Below are positions 10,386-20,066 of a DNA stretch of 64,000 bases, in pieces. The notes under the pieces were generated by a model. That model ran no database searches. It was not told where the DNA came from and worked only from the letters and a program-made list of their open reading frames with translations. The translations under genes were made by a program, and so were the position numbers. This stretch comes from Winkia neuii (GTDB lineage Bacteria; Actinomycetota; Actinomycetes; Actinomycetales; Actinomycetaceae). How positions within the stretch are numbered: the stretch's first letter is position 1; every line of letters starts with the position of its first letter. Location: contig NZ_CP118946.1 of NCBI RefSeq assembly GCF_029011175.1, forward strand, positions 1,116,001 to 1,180,000. The letters run 5' to 3'.

Positions 10386-10874
10386 TTATAGGCCGAGCTC
10401 ACGGATTATTGCTGCGGCGCTCTCTTCAGGAGTGGCCTCGGAGGTATCTATTTCTACCGCGGCCAGTGGGCGTAGTTCTTCTTCACGGCGTTTCTTTAGT
10501 GCGGCAAAGGTTGCATTTGGGGTGCCGAGGGCGATTGAGCGAGGCGCGTTTAAGCCGTTGCGCACCGCCAACACGTGAGTCCTGGCATTGAGTAGCACAA
10601 CCGGAGATTTTCCAAGGAGCTCTGCCACGGCGGCGTAAGTGGGACCCGCCGATGGCAGCCCTACCACTGCGCAACCCGAGTTCAGCCCCTTCAAGCATTC
10701 TTCGAGTTCGACCTTTCGGTATGCCTCTTCCCCATCATTTAGCAAAATTGCGCTTCCGCCACGCTCGGCCATATGGGCCTCGGTGTCCCAAAAGCTAAGT
10801 TTCATTGCCTTTGCAAGGCACTCTCCGACGGTGCTGACTCCTGCTGCAGGCAGACCGAGCAGTACTAGTCTCAC
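10386..10874 (-). CDS. Shikimate-kinase-like protein, probably inactive
   Basis: 162 residues with the overall shikimate kinase pattern, but the key motifs are degraded. The P-loop reads GLPAAGVST, so the ATP-binding Lys of GxxxxGK(S/T) is Val. The GGG shikimate-binding motif is replaced by VVGLPSAGP. FWDTEAH (normally DTD) and GEEAYRKVE (normally GE..FR..E) are still recognisable. It overlaps the AroK-AroB fusion gene by 4 nt (GTGA), so it is cotranslated with an intact kinase. A regulatory or scaffolding pseudoenzyme is the simplest reading; function is unproven. Confidence 0.7.
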   Translation of the reverse strand: MRLVLLGLPAAGVSTVGECLAKAMKLSFWDTEAHMAERGGSAILLNDGEEAYRKVELEECLKGLNSGCAVVGLPSAGPTYAAVAELLGKSPVVLLNARTHVLAVRNGLNAPRSIALGTPNATFAALKKRREEELRPLAAVEIDTSEATPEESAAAIIRELGL

Positions 10875-12424
10875 TTATTCACCTTCATAAATGCGCGCTG
10901 TAAGACGGATGTATCTTCGATCGGAACCGTAACAGGCTTTGCCAACCCTTGCAGCAGAACCATACGGATTACGCCGCCACGCACCTTCTTGTCGGCTTTC
11001 ATTGCCTCAAGCAAGCGGGGGAAATCTGCTCCGTCGTAGCTGGTGGGCAACCCCAAATAAGAGATGACTTCTTGATGCCGGCGAACCAGCTGCGAACTAA
11101 TCATGCCTAGTTCATGCGCGACATGAGCGGCAAACATCATGCCAAGTGCCACAGCGTTTCCGTGCCGCCACTGGTAGTTTTCTACCTTCTCAATAGCGTG
11201 GCCGAAAGTATGTCCGTAATTCAGAATTTCGCGCAGGCCAGCCTCGTGCAGGTCTTGGGACACTACGTTCGCTTTGACCCGGATTGAACGAGAGACAATC
11301 TCGACGAGCCGGTCGTCCTCGGGTCCAATCTCTTCATTTTCCAATAGTTCAAGAATGCGCGGATCGGCAATAAAACCGCATTTGACCACCTCGCCAAGAC
11401 CTTCGATCAAATCGTCTTTAGGCAGTGACTTCAGGTAATCCAAATCGCACACCACCGCTCGCGGAGTGTAAAACGAACCCACCATATTCTTGCCGATTGG
11501 GGTGTTGATGCCAGTCTTGCCGCCAACCGCAGCATCGACCATCCCCAGTAACGAGGTCGACATGGCAATATGATCAATGCCTCGCATCCAGGTGGCGGCT
11601 ACGAATCCAGAGAGGTCAGTGGTCGCTCCCCCGCCTAGACCGATTACCGTGTCTTCTCGCCCGAATCGTTCCAAGCCAAGAGTTTCCCAAGCATTAGACA
11701 GGCAATCAACGCTCTTCTGCTCTTCCGCGTTCGGGGTAATAAATCCCTGCACCTGCCTGCCCATTTCCTCCAGGACTGCTGCTAGTTCGATGCATTCCTT
11801 CTTCATATCTTCGGGGGCAATCAGCAATACTTTGCGAGAGGCAGAGGCAATGAGTGAATCTATCTTTGCCTTCGCGATACCTCTTCCGATGCGCACTGCG
11901 TACGGGGCATTTCCGTCTACTCCGATTAGCTCATGCTGGCTACGCATTAGGTCTTCAGCAACTTCGGCTACCGTACGCCCGTCAGTTTCTATCGCTATGG
12001 TGCAGACGGATCGGTAGGTTTGCTCGCGCTGCGCATAGAGCTTCGTGAGCGCAGGCAGCGGGTCTTCTCCGAGTAACGGTCGGGAATCGGACTTTCCGAC
12101 TCGGGCAGCGGAAACAGTCGGGCTCGCTTTTAGGTAGACCGTTTCATGTCCGCTTACGAGTGCCGCTGCAGCCGAAGTACTTAGAGCTCCCCCGCCCAGC
12201 GCAATAAGATCTGGCGCCTCCTGCAGCGCTCGTCGGATTGCCTCTTGTTCGTAGCGGCGAAACGCGCCCTCTCCCTCACTGGAAAATATTTGCGGGATGG
12301 ATTTTCCGGCAATATCCGGTATCAAATCATCCGTATCGATGCTGGTCAGACCATACTTGTTTGCCAGGTATTCACTGACCGAGGTTTTTCCGGCACCGGG
12401 CATGCCGGTTAGGAAAATGCTCAC
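10871..12424 (-). CDS. aroKB: Fused shikimate kinase / 3-dehydroquinate synthase
   Basis: Two shikimate pathway enzymes in one 517-residue chain. Residues 1 to about 165 are shikimate kinase with an intact P-loop [13 protein letters not shown], the FRRYE motif and GGGA. Residues about 170-517 are 3-dehydroquinate synthase, with [13 protein letters not shown] for NAD binding, [11 protein letters not shown], and the zinc ligands in [16 protein letters not shown] and RHGNAVALG. The fused domains catalyse steps 5 and 2 of the pathway. The GTG start overlaps the aroC stop (GTGA). No inter-domain stop or frameshift is present, so the fusion is genuine in this sequence. Confidence 0.93.
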   Translation of the reverse strand: MSIFLTGMPGAGKTSVSEYLANKYGLTSIDTDDLIPDIAGKSIPQIFSSEGEGAFRRYEQEAIRRALQEAPDLIALGGGALSTSAAAALVSGHETVYLKASPTVSAARVGKSDSRPLLGEDPLPALTKLYAQREQTYRSVCTIAIETDGRTVAEVAEDLMRSQHELIGVDGNAPYAVRIGRGIAKAKIDSLIASASRKVLLIAPEDMKKECIELAAVLEEMGRQVQGFITPNAEEQKSVDCLSNAWETLGLERFGREDTVIGLGGGATTDLSGFVAATWMRGIDHIAMSTSLLGMVDAAVGGKTGINTPIGKNMVGSFYTPRAVVCDLDYLKSLPKDDLIEGLGEVVKCGFIADPRILELLENEEIGPEDDRLVEIVSRSIRVKANVVSQDLHEAGLREILNYGHTFGHAIEKVENYQWRHGNAVALGMMFAAHVAHELGMISSQLVRRHQEVISYLGLPTSYDGADFPRLLEAMKADKKVRGGVIRMVLLQGLAKPVTVPIEDTSVLQRAFMKVNK

Positions 12425-13638
12425 GCCAACCCCCTCGAATTGAGCGTGGCAACATAGGCACTGACCGCGGCCTTGATCTGTTTTACCGAATATCCTCCAG
12501 TGTGTTCCAGCAAGGCCTGTAGCAAGGTGAGGGCGACCATCGCTTCTGCGATTACGGCGGCTGGAGCCACTGCACAGACATCGGAGCGCTGGTGTATTGC
12601 AGTGTCTGCCTTGCCGGTTTCGATGTCAAAGGTGCGCAGCGCCCTGGGCACCGTGGAGATTGGCTTTAGCGCTGCCCGTACCCGAATATCTTCTCCATCG
12701 GACATTCCACCTTCGATGCCGCCGGCTCGATTTGAGGCGCGGTGAGGATGGCCATCTTCTACCAGGATCTCGTCGTGGGCAGCTGATCCCGGCCGGTCGG
12801 CAGTAGCGAACCCGTCCCCGACCTCGACCCCTTTGATCGCCTGGATCGACATCAGGGCTTCTGCGAGACAGGCATCTAGGCGCCGTTTTCCCTGTACATG
12901 AGTACCTGCAAGACCAAGCGGAACCCCGGACGCAATAACTTCCACCACTCCGCCTAGCGTGTCGCCTTGTTTCTTTGCCTCGTCTATAGCTGCCACCATC
13001 TGGGCGGAGGTGGCAGCGTCGAAGCAGCGAACCGGATCTTCATCCAAGGCTGCCTTGTCATCGGCGCAAGGCTGAGGAGCCCACTCCGGTACATGTACCC
13101 CTCCTAGAGCTACTGTGTGCGAGACGGTACGGATCCCAAAGGCCTGCTCCAGGGTCTTTTGTGCGACTACCCCAAGTGCCACCCGCATCGCAGTTTCGCG
13201 AGCCGAAGCCCGCTCCAACACCGGGCGAGCATCTGGTAGATCGTAGGCTGCCATACCCGCCAAATCTGCATGTCCTGGACGGGGGCGAGTAAGTGGTTTG
13301 TTGCGGGCAATCTCGCGTTCATCGCCCTTGCCGGCGTCCACCTTAAGGGCTGAGGCCGGCACCGGATCCGGGCTCATGACGGTCTTCCACTTCGGCCACT
13401 CAGAGTTCTCAATCAGTATGGCAATTGGGGCACCAGTGGTCACTCCGTGCCGTACCCCACCCAAAAAACGGACCTTGTCCGCTTCCCATTTCTGGCGCGC
13501 TCCACGCCCATAGCCGAGCCGTCTTCTAGCTAGCCCATCCTGTAAATCTTTAGTAGTTATCTCCACTCCCGAGGCAATGCCATCGATAATTCCGACTAAC
13601 CCTTCGCCGTGGGATTCCCCTGCAGTAAGCCAAATCAT
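12421..13638 (-). CDS. aroC: Chorismate synthase
   Basis: Makes chorismate from EPSP, using reduced FMN. From the ATG at 13638 the protein has 405 residues and begins [13 protein letters not shown], matching the family start (signature 1). [12 protein letters not shown] and [14 protein letters not shown] are the second and third signatures. An upstream in-frame ATG at 13656 adds six residues without family support, and neither start has a clear SD. The 3' end overlaps aroKB by 4 nt. Intact. Confidence 0.94.
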   Translation of the reverse strand: MIWLTAGESHGEGLVGIIDGIASGVEITTKDLQDGLARRRLGYGRGARQKWEADKVRFLGGVRHGVTTGAPIAILIENSEWPKWKTVMSPDPVPASALKVDAGKGDEREIARNKPLTRPRPGHADLAGMAAYDLPDARPVLERASARETAMRVALGVVAQKTLEQAFGIRTVSHTVALGGVHVPEWAPQPCADDKAALDEDPVRCFDAATSAQMVAAIDEAKKQGDTLGGVVEVIASGVPLGLAGTHVQGKRRLDACLAEALMSIQAIKGVEVGDGFATADRPGSAAHDEILVEDGHPHRASNRAGGIEGGMSDGEDIRVRAALKPISTVPRALRTFDIETGKADTAIHQRSDVCAVAPAAVIAEAMVALTLLQALLEHTGGYSVKQIKAAVSAYVATLNSRGLA

Positions 13639-13688
13639 GCCTATAGTGTTCCACATTCTTGCTGAAGGGCGTGAAATCGTTCCGGAGG

Positions 13689-14303
13689 TCAGAAGATAAG
13701 GGCAGAAAGGTAGCCACCCAAAATCAGGTAGGGACCAAAGGCGATCTGCGCCCTCGGATTATGGGTTCTTAGGATCGCTACGAGGGCGCCGCAGCCGGCA
13801 AGTAGGAAGGATCCAGCTACCGCCCAGAGCGGCCCGGCCGAAGAAATTGTCACGGGCCAAGATAAGGCTACTGGAGCAAGACGCACATCGCCGAAGCCCA
13901 TTTTGGTAACTACGGAGAAGAGCGCAAAAAAGCAGAATATCCCGAGCGCAGATGCGGCTAGGGGAAGAAGGACGCCCCGGTAGGCGGCCACTGCTGAGCA
14001 CAAGAGCGCTCCCCCGCCTGCCCACACCCATAATCTTGGCAACCGATGGGCAGCAAAATCGCACAGTAGGGGCACGGAAAGAAACCCCGCAATACTTAGC
14101 CCTACCCAATGCGCCCTCGAGCATAACGCAAGTCCGCACAATCCCAAGGACACCAGCGCATATGTGTAGCGTCTATTCCATCTTGGCGCCTCGATGCCAG
14201 CGCTGGTGCAGTAGCGCGCACAGGTAGCGGGACCAAAATACACCGCTGCCCCTACGCCGCCGAGGCAGATTGCCAAGCTAAGAACGGGCCCGATCCATTG
14301 CAT
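13689..14303 (-). CDS. A24-family prepilin peptidase
   Basis: Polytopic membrane protease of 204 residues with about six hydrophobic segments. The two catalytic aspartates of the type IV prepilin peptidase family are visible in CDFAAHRLP (about residue 80) and GFGDVRLAP (about 137-145). The N-terminal methyltransferase domain of PilD is absent, as in short archaeal/actinobacterial TadV-like peptidases. It lies between aroE (26-nt overlap) and aroC, a position also seen in other actinobacteria. No pilin, tad or com gene occurs in the window, so the substrate is elsewhere. Start chosen at M12 of the longer frame. Confidence 0.8.
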   Translation of the reverse strand: MQWIGPVLSLAICLGGVGAAVYFGPATCARYCTSAGIEAPRWNRRYTYALVSLGLCGLALCSRAHWVGLSIAGFLSVPLLCDFAAHRLPRLWVWAGGGALLCSAVAAYRGVLLPLAASALGIFCFFALFSVVTKMGFGDVRLAPVALSWPVTISSAGPLWAVAGSFLLAGCGALVAILRTHNPRAQIAFGPYLILGGYLSALIF

Positions 14304-15084
14304 CGCGCATAGCTTCCACGTCCGGAGTTGCTCCAACCATCAGCACTACCTGCGCCACAGCCTGATAAAGCAGCATATCGGTACCGGGAACAACCTTAGC
14401 CCCGGCATCACTGAAAACCTGCGCCAGGGCGGACATTCCACCCGCGTAGGCGACATCCAAGAGTGCCTGGCGCGGCTTTGCGACCGCTCCAATGCCACCT
14501 GCCCACTTGTCGGCAACCCTTGCAGGCAGAGTCGAAATTAGCACGTCCGCCTTTGAGATGGCATCGATCATCTGATCAGAACCCAACCGACACTGTGTAA
14601 TCGGAAAATCCATCCGAGCCGCTGCTCCGGCAACCGAGCCACCCCCAGAGAAACTGCGGGCACAAACTGTAACGTCCCTAGCCCCCATCCACTTCAGGGC
14701 AGCTAAAGCGGACGACGCAGTAGCCCTCGCACCTAGGATGACAGCCGATCTGGGCTCTACCTCATCTAAGGCGCGAACGATCCCTTCGACGTCGGTATTA
14801 GTTCCTTTTAGGCCGGGAAGTACGGTGTTGACAGCGCCAACTACCCGTGCCAGCTCGGTAAGCTCCAATGCAGGCAGAATTATCTGCTTGTTAGGCATGG
14901 TTACCGAAAATCCCCGCCAACCAGGATCAGCTGCTGCCTCCTTGATCGTGGCAACAGCCTGTTCTTGCGGCACGCGTATGGCCTTGTACTGCCAGTCAGA
15001 GCGCCCTAGGGACCGGTACGCAGCTTGATGCAGTACCGGTGACAGAGAATGTTCAATTGGGTCGCCGATGACCGCAGCCCACAT
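14278..15084 (-). CDS. aroE: Shikimate dehydrogenase
   Basis: NADPH-dependent reduction of 3-dehydroshikimate to shikimate. 268 residues; GDPIEHSLSPVLHQAAY at residues 7-23 is the shikimate-binding N-terminus, TMPNKQ carries the catalytic Lys, and NTDVEG is conserved. The nucleotide-binding stretch (VILGARATASSAL) departs from the usual GxGGxxxA. The gene overlaps mltG by 1 nt and the peptidase by 26 nt. Confidence 0.9.
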   Translation of the reverse strand: MWAAVIGDPIEHSLSPVLHQAAYRSLGRSDWQYKAIRVPQEQAVATIKEAAADPGWRGFSVTMPNKQIILPALELTELARVVGAVNTVLPGLKGTNTDVEGIVRALDEVEPRSAVILGARATASSALAALKWMGARDVTVCARSFSGGGSVAGAAARMDFPITQCRLGSDQMIDAISKADVLISTLPARVADKWAGGIGAVAKPRQALLDVAYAGGMSALAQVFSDAGAKVVPGTDMLLYQAVAQVVLMVGATPDVEAMRDAMDRARS

Positions 15085-16289
15085 TAGCTCTCACAAACCT
15101 TTGGGTTGTTCTTGCAATATTTCTTGAGTTCTTCGACGTTAGCATTTTGCTGGTCCAAGTTCTCGGCAAATTTAGTTTCACCAGTTTCTAGATTGACCGT
15201 GGTGTAATACATCCACTTGCCATCTGCCGGAGCAAGAACAGCTTGCAACGCCTTGTCCGAGAACGTTCCGATTGGAGTAGGAGGCAGTCCCTTTTGCAGA
15301 TAGGTGTTGTAGGGATTGTCTGCTTTCAGATCGTCAGCGGTGGGAATGCCACCGGACTTACCAACGCCATACAGTACGGTGGAGTCCATGTCTAGTTTTC
15401 CTGCCGTATCCGAGTTCCCAGCCGCAAGGCGATTCTCGATGACACGGGCGACCATCGGGTAATACTTCTCGACGTTTACCTCTTTTTCCAGAATAGAGGC
15501 CTTCGTCATTACCTCTTCCCACTTCTCCTCGGGGACCTTGTGGTCTTTCAGCTTTGAAATGGTTGCATCAACCATCGTCTCCAGGACGTCTGCGGGTTCA
15601 GTCCCGGGCGTTACTGTATAGGTGTCGGGAGCCAGCCAGCCCTCTAGGTTGCCTTTCGCTACCTTGGGCAGCTTGGACTTAGCTACTTCTGCAAAAGCCT
15701 TCTCCACTTCGTCCGGATTGAACTGATCGACATTCTTTAGTCGTTCCTTAGCTTCCTTTACAGTGAAACCTTCAGGAATTGTTACCTTTAGATCCGCCTT
15801 AGAAGCCGGGTCAAGAAGGGCAGCTACCGCTCCCGCACCCGACATCTTCTTCTTCAACTTGTATGCCCCAGGCTGGATAGCAGGGGCCTGCGCATTGGCG
15901 TCGAATGCCTTGGCAAATGCCTTTGCAGAAGCAACTACGCCTTGCTTTTCCAAAATTTTGCCAATGTCTGTCCCGGAGGATCCCTCAGGAATCTCGACGC
16001 TTACTGGTGTTGTCCCAGGGCCGGGATAGTCAGGCGCCTTCGCGAAGAGTCCAGACCCCATTACCGCTCTCATACCCAGTGCAGCAGCACATACCACCAC
16101 GAAGGTCGCAAGCAGCATCACGATGGTAGTCTTCACGCGACGCCTACGCCGGCGCCTCTTGCGCTCAGCTGGTCCTTCAGTAGGACGGAGCTGCGCCTGA
16201 GGGCGGCGCCGCACTTTGATCTTCCGTCTCTGCTGGCGCATCTGCGCGCGAGAAGGAAAACTTTTCGGGCCTTCACTATCCGGTGTCAT
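15084..16289 (-). CDS. mltG: Endolytic murein transglycosylase MltG
   Basis: Membrane-anchored lytic transglycosylase that cuts nascent glycan strands and so sets their length. 401 residues: a very basic cytoplasmic N-terminus with a run of Arg/Lys at about 42-52, one transmembrane helix (about 54-76), a LysM-like segment and the YceG catalytic domain. The catalytic Glu lies in ASILEKEV, with the family motifs MDSTVLYG and NPYNTYLQKGLPPTPI downstream. It belongs to the usual alaS-ruvX-mltG-aroE group. Confidence 0.94.
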   Translation of the reverse strand: MTPDSEGPKSFPSRAQMRQQRRKIKVRRRPQAQLRPTEGPAERKRRRRRRRVKTTIVMLLATFVVVCAAALGMRAVMGSGLFAKAPDYPGPGTTPVSVEIPEGSSGTDIGKILEKQGVVASAKAFAKAFDANAQAPAIQPGAYKLKKKMSGAGAVAALLDPASKADLKVTIPEGFTVKEAKERLKNVDQFNPDEVEKAFAEVAKSKLPKVAKGNLEGWLAPDTYTVTPGTEPADVLETMVDATISKLKDHKVPEEKWEEVMTKASILEKEVNVEKYYPMVARVIENRLAAGNSDTAGKLDMDSTVLYGVGKSGGIPTADDLKADNPYNTYLQKGLPPTPIGTFSDKALQAVLAPADGKWMYYTTVNLETGETKFAENLDQQNANVEELKKYCKNNPKVCES

Positions 16290-16297
16290 CCTGGTCC

Positions 16298-16747
16298 TTA
16301 TAACTTCTGGCCTGCAGGCCGATCGTTAATTCTTTCGTATTCCAAAGCTTGCTGCAGGATAACCACAGCTGCCTGCTGATCTACCAGCTGCCTTTGCTGC
16401 CTGGAATTCATTCCTGCTTCACTCATCTGAGTGTGTGCCGAGACGGAGCTTAGTCGCTCATCGACCATGCGAATCGGCACCGTAACTAGCGAGCGCAATC
16501 CGCGCGCCCATTTCAGCGCCATCTTTGCGCTCTTGCCGCTATTGCCGGCCAAGGTAACCGGCTTACCAACGATTATCTCTACTGCCCCTACCTCATCGAC
16601 TAAATCCGCGGCCTCGTATAGATCCGCATCATATTTGTCTTTGGCAATAGTGGTCTTTGGGGTGCACAGTATCGTATCGGCGTCACACACCGCGACACCG
16701 ATGCGAACTGTGCCCACATCAAAAGCGATTCTGCTGCCTTTGCGCAT
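16298..16747 (-). CDS. ruvX: Putative Holliday junction resolvase / pre-16S rRNA nuclease (YqgF family)
   Basis: RNase H-fold protein of 149 residues. FDVGTVRIGVAVCD at residues 9-22 contains the first acidic residue, and VDERLSSVSA the conserved Glu region. In E. coli YqgF takes part in 16S rRNA 5'-end maturation; the junction resolvase role is predicted from the fold. The ATG overlaps the alaS stop by 1 nt. Confidence 0.9.
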   Translation of the reverse strand: MRKGSRIAFDVGTVRIGVAVCDADTILCTPKTTIAKDKYDADLYEAADLVDEVGAVEIIVGKPVTLAGNSGKSAKMALKWARGLRSLVTVPIRMVDERLSSVSAHTQMSEAGMNSRQQRQLVDQQAAVVILQQALEYERINDRPAGQKL

Positions 16748-19431
16748 TAGGCCTTCGATACAGACTCGACTATGTGTTCAAGCGCAGTTGGAGCAGCCTT
16801 GGGGTTTTGGCCTCCCCCCTGGGCAATGTCAGGACGGCCACCGCCGCCACCGCCCATTAGCTTGGCGGCCTCGCGTACGAAGTCTCCGGCACGCAAGCCG
16901 GCAGTGCGGGCGCCCTCATTAGTTGCTACCACAATGCCAGGCTTGCCCTTAGAAATGCCAGCAACTGCCACTACAGCTGGAAGGTCTTCGCCTAGACGCT
17001 CGCGGACGCCAAGTGCCAAAGTCCGAAGATCGTCTGCGGAGCCTACTTCACCGGCAAAATGGGCTACTACCAGCTTGTCTCCTACCCTCTTGGCATCGGC
17101 GGCTATCTGAGGAATTGCCGCCTGCAACGCCTGCGAACGCATATTTGCCAAGTCTTTTTCAGCCTTCTTCAGGCGAGCCATCATGGTCTGTACGCGATCA
17201 GCGAGTTCTACAGGGGTGACTCCAAGCATGCCCGATACCTGATTGACCAGGGCATGCTCCTTTGCCTGGAATCCAGTAGCAGCATCGCCTACCAATGCTT
17301 CAACACGGCGTACGCCCGACCCGACTGAGGATTCACCCAATATGGCAATCCTGCCGACGTGTCCGAGCGAGGGCACGTGGGTGCCGCCGCAGAACTCTCT
17401 GGACCAGCCGTCGCCGATGTCTACGACACGCACAATCGAGCCGTACTTTTCGCCAAAGATTGCCTGTGCCCCTAGCTTTTTAGCTTCTTCGATCGGCAGC
17501 TCATAGTCAGTGACCGAAAGATTGAGTCCAAGCCTCCTGTTGGCATCGTCCTCAACGTCCTCGACCATTCCTTCGGGCAGCGCGTTTGGATTGCGGAAGT
17601 CAAATCTCATTCGCGAGGGCGCGTTCTCGGAACCTGCCTGCGTTGCTCCCTCACCCAGACGATCCAGCAGTTCCTGGTGAATTACGTGGGTCGAAGTATG
17701 GGCCCTAGCAATCTGCAGCCGTCGATCCGTATCGATCTGGGCATGGGCTGGCTCGTCCAAAACCACTTCCCCGTCGGTTAGCGTACCCCTATGCACAGAA
17801 AGGCCCTTTACGGGTGCCTGTACATCCAGTACATCAATGACACCGCCAGAAGAGGTGCGGATGGTTCCCTGGTCAGCAAGCTGACCGCCGGCTTCTGCAT
17901 AGAACGGAGTGCGATCGAGAATCAATTCGACGTTTGCGGGAGCAACAGCCTTAGGCTGCGGTTTGCCGTCGACTAGGATGCCCAGCACTCTAGCATCAGC
18001 CTGCGAGTCCGTGTAACCCAAGAATTCAACATTTCCGCCTACCCGGTTCTGCAACTCATGGTAAACGCGAGAGTCAACGTGACCAGTCTTCTTCTTTAGC
18101 GCATCAGCTCGTGCCCGTTCACGCTGCTCTGCCATCAACGAACGGAACTTTTCCTCGTCCACGCTGACACCCTGTTCGGCTGCCATTTCCAAGGTCAAAT
18201 CGATTGGGAAGCCGTAAGTATCGTGCAGGGAAAAGGCTTTTTCGCCAGACAGTACCGGAGAGCTCTTAGACTCCTTCTTGGCATCTTGAACTGCCAGATC
18301 CAAAATCGTGGTGCCAGCGGACAGGGTGCGGCGGAAGGAATCTTCCTCCGCAAAGGCGACCTGGGAGATAGCATCCCAGTTACGCTCGAGCTCGGGGTAA
18401 GACTGCTTCATGACATCCTTGGAAGCTGTCAGCAAAGTAGGCATTACCGGCGCATCCACGCCAAGTAGCCGCATCGAGCGGACGGCGCGCCGCATCAACC
18501 TGCGCAGCACATAGCCGCGGCCCTCATTTGAAGGACGTACGCCATCGCCAATTAGCATGAGCGAGGAACGCACGTGATCAGCCACCTGGCGCATCCGTAC
18601 ATCATCCTGATCGGCGCCACTGTCGTATTTGCGCCCGGACATCTCCTCTGCAGCGGCGATCACGGGGAATACCTCGTCGATCTCGTACATGTTGTCTTTG
18701 CCCTGTAACAAGAATGCGAGGCGTTCAAGCCCTAGTCCGGTATCAATGCACTTGGCATCCAGTTCGCCCAGCAGCGGGTAATCCTTGCCCTTACCCTCGC
18801 CACGAAGGTACTGGTCGAACACTAGGTTCCAGATTTCTAGGAAGCGGTCACCGGCAACGTCCTTCGCGGGGCCTCCATCCGGGCCGTACTGACTGCCGCG
18901 ATCAAAATGGATCTCGGCACACGGGCCTGCAGGACCGGGCTGACCGGTATCCCAGAAGATCTCTTCCCGCGGTAGCCCCTGCAAGTGGGCCGGATCAATG
19001 CCAATCTGATTCAACCAAATATCTTTAGCCTCGTCGTCCTGGTCCCAGATCGTTACCCACAGCTTGTCGCCATCCAGGCCATACTTGCCCTCAGCAATGG
19101 AACCGGTAAGCAGGTCCCACGCAAACTTCGAAGCCTCTTCTTTGAAGTAGTCACCGAACGAGAAGTTGCCGCACATCTGGAAGAACGTACCGTGCCTAGT
19201 CGTCTTCCCGACCTCGTCAATGTCATTGGTGCGGATGCACTTTTGCACTGACGCAGCCCTGGGCCACGGAGCTTTCTCGGTGCCAACGATGTACGGAATG
19301 AAAGGAACCATCCCGGCAATGGTGAACAAAATCGACGGTTCCGGGCTCACTAGCGGCACGGATTCGCGGATCTCGTGGCCGTGAGCGCCAAAATAATCTA
19401 GCCAGCGCTGCCTAATTTCAGAGGTACGCAC
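16747..19431 (-). CDS. alaS: Alanyl-tRNA synthetase
   Basis: Charges tRNA-Ala; class II synthetase with editing. The GTG at 19431 (MRTSEIRQRW) is preferred over the GTG at 19440 because the AAAGG SD lies 8 nt ahead of it, and directly next to the upstream one. The protein is then 894 residues with the catalytic domain (about 1-240), tRNA-recognition domain, an editing domain with zinc-binding HTSTHVIH and FCGGTHV, and a C-Ala domain ending in a Gly-rich GGGGGGRPD. Full length, no disruption. Confidence 0.95.
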   Translation of the reverse strand: MRTSEIRQRWLDYFGAHGHEIRESVPLVSPEPSILFTIAGMVPFIPYIVGTEKAPWPRAASVQKCIRTNDIDEVGKTTRHGTFFQMCGNFSFGDYFKEEASKFAWDLLTGSIAEGKYGLDGDKLWVTIWDQDDEAKDIWLNQIGIDPAHLQGLPREEIFWDTGQPGPAGPCAEIHFDRGSQYGPDGGPAKDVAGDRFLEIWNLVFDQYLRGEGKGKDYPLLGELDAKCIDTGLGLERLAFLLQGKDNMYEIDEVFPVIAAAEEMSGRKYDSGADQDDVRMRQVADHVRSSLMLIGDGVRPSNEGRGYVLRRLMRRAVRSMRLLGVDAPVMPTLLTASKDVMKQSYPELERNWDAISQVAFAEEDSFRRTLSAGTTILDLAVQDAKKESKSSPVLSGEKAFSLHDTYGFPIDLTLEMAAEQGVSVDEEKFRSLMAEQRERARADALKKKTGHVDSRVYHELQNRVGGNVEFLGYTDSQADARVLGILVDGKPQPKAVAPANVELILDRTPFYAEAGGQLADQGTIRTSSGGVIDVLDVQAPVKGLSVHRGTLTDGEVVLDEPAHAQIDTDRRLQIARAHTSTHVIHQELLDRLGEGATQAGSENAPSRMRFDFRNPNALPEGMVEDVEDDANRRLGLNLSVTDYELPIEEAKKLGAQAIFGEKYGSIVRVVDIGDGWSREFCGGTHVPSLGHVGRIAILGESSVGSGVRRVEALVGDAATGFQAKEHALVNQVSGMLGVTPVELADRVQTMMARLKKAEKDLANMRSQALQAAIPQIAADAKRVGDKLVVAHFAGEVGSADDLRTLALGVRERLGEDLPAVVAVAGISKGKPGIVVATNEGARTAGLRAGDFVREAAKLMGGGGGGRPDIAQGGGQNPKAAPTALEHIVESVSKA

Positions 19432-19443
19432 AGAAGGCACCTT

Positions 19444-19623
19444 TCAGTATGTAGGGCGAACATGTTTGCCACTGGAGGGCGCAAGCAATGTCCGCGTAAT
19501 GTATTCTTCGTTTTCCTTCATAGCATTAGAAAACTGTGAAGCGTAGAAACTAATTTTAGATCGCACAGGCGGGAGTGCTAACAATGCGGCCGCGGCGACG
19601 CCAATGAGTATGGCCTTTTTCAC
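19444..19623 (-). CDS. Small membrane-anchored protein, 59 residues
   Basis: Short open frame between the DUF948 gene and alaS. The GTG start overlaps the DUF948 stop as GTGA, a strong sign of coupled translation, and the stop lies 12 nt before the chosen alaS start. The product starts MKKAILIGVAAAALLALPPV, one hydrophobic segment, followed by a polar tail rich in Ser/Lys/Glu. Small proteins of unassigned function occur at this place (rpsD-DUF948-x-alaS) in other actinobacteria. No function is proposed beyond membrane association. Confidence 0.65.
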   Translation of the reverse strand: MKKAILIGVAAAALLALPPVRSKISFYASQFSNAMKENEEYITRTLLAPSSGKHVRPTY

Positions 19624-19973
19624 TGCCTCTTCCTCCCCTGCAGCACTTCCCGAGTAGCCGCACTAAAAGCAGCCAGTTTGATAAGCGGACGTCCCACCGT
19701 AGAAGACACCAAGGTGGACACCGCAGAAGCATCCTGGGCCATCTGCGAAGCAGAGGTGGTCACCGTATCTACCTTTGCCAGTTGGGTGTTTACCTCGGTA
19801 ATAGTCTTCGAGGCCTCCTGCACAGTACCCCTTGCATCGACGGTAATGTCCTGCACAGACTTGCGCAGTTCGTCAATAAGCCCACCTAGCTTCAATAGCG
19901 GGACTGCCAGCAGTAGAACCAGCACGGCAAATGCGATAGCCGCCACCATCCCCGCAACTGTTCCAAGATGCAT
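19620..19973 (-). CDS. DUF948-family membrane protein
   Basis: 117 residues. One N-terminal transmembrane helix (about 5-28), then a helical, heptad-like stretch with repeated Val/Thr/Leu spacing (DELRKSVQDITVDARGTVQEA...), as in DUF948 proteins. The family is small, often listed as general stress or cell-envelope proteins, with no known biochemical role. It sits between rpsD and alaS, its normal actinobacterial place. It overlaps the downstream small gene by 4 nt. Confidence 0.75.
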   Translation of the reverse strand: MHLGTVAGMVAAIAFAVLVLLLAVPLLKLGGLIDELRKSVQDITVDARGTVQEASKTITEVNTQLAKVDTVTTSASQMAQDASAVSTLVSSTVGRPLIKLAAFSAATREVLQGRKRQ

Positions 19974-20021
19974 AAAAACTCTCCTTATAAACGGGATCTA
20001 TCTAAGAGTACCTGAATAAGA

Positions 20022-20051
20022 AGACGCCCCGGAACCAGCAGGCTCCGGGGC
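20022..20051 (-). terminator. Intrinsic terminator after rpsD
   Basis: Stem gccccggaacc (20026-20036) with ggctccggggc (20041-20051), loop of four. On the minus strand it is followed by GTCTTCTTATTC, a T-rich tract. It should end the monocistronic rpsD message. Confidence 0.8.
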
Positions 20052-20066
20052 GCACTATAAGTAAGA

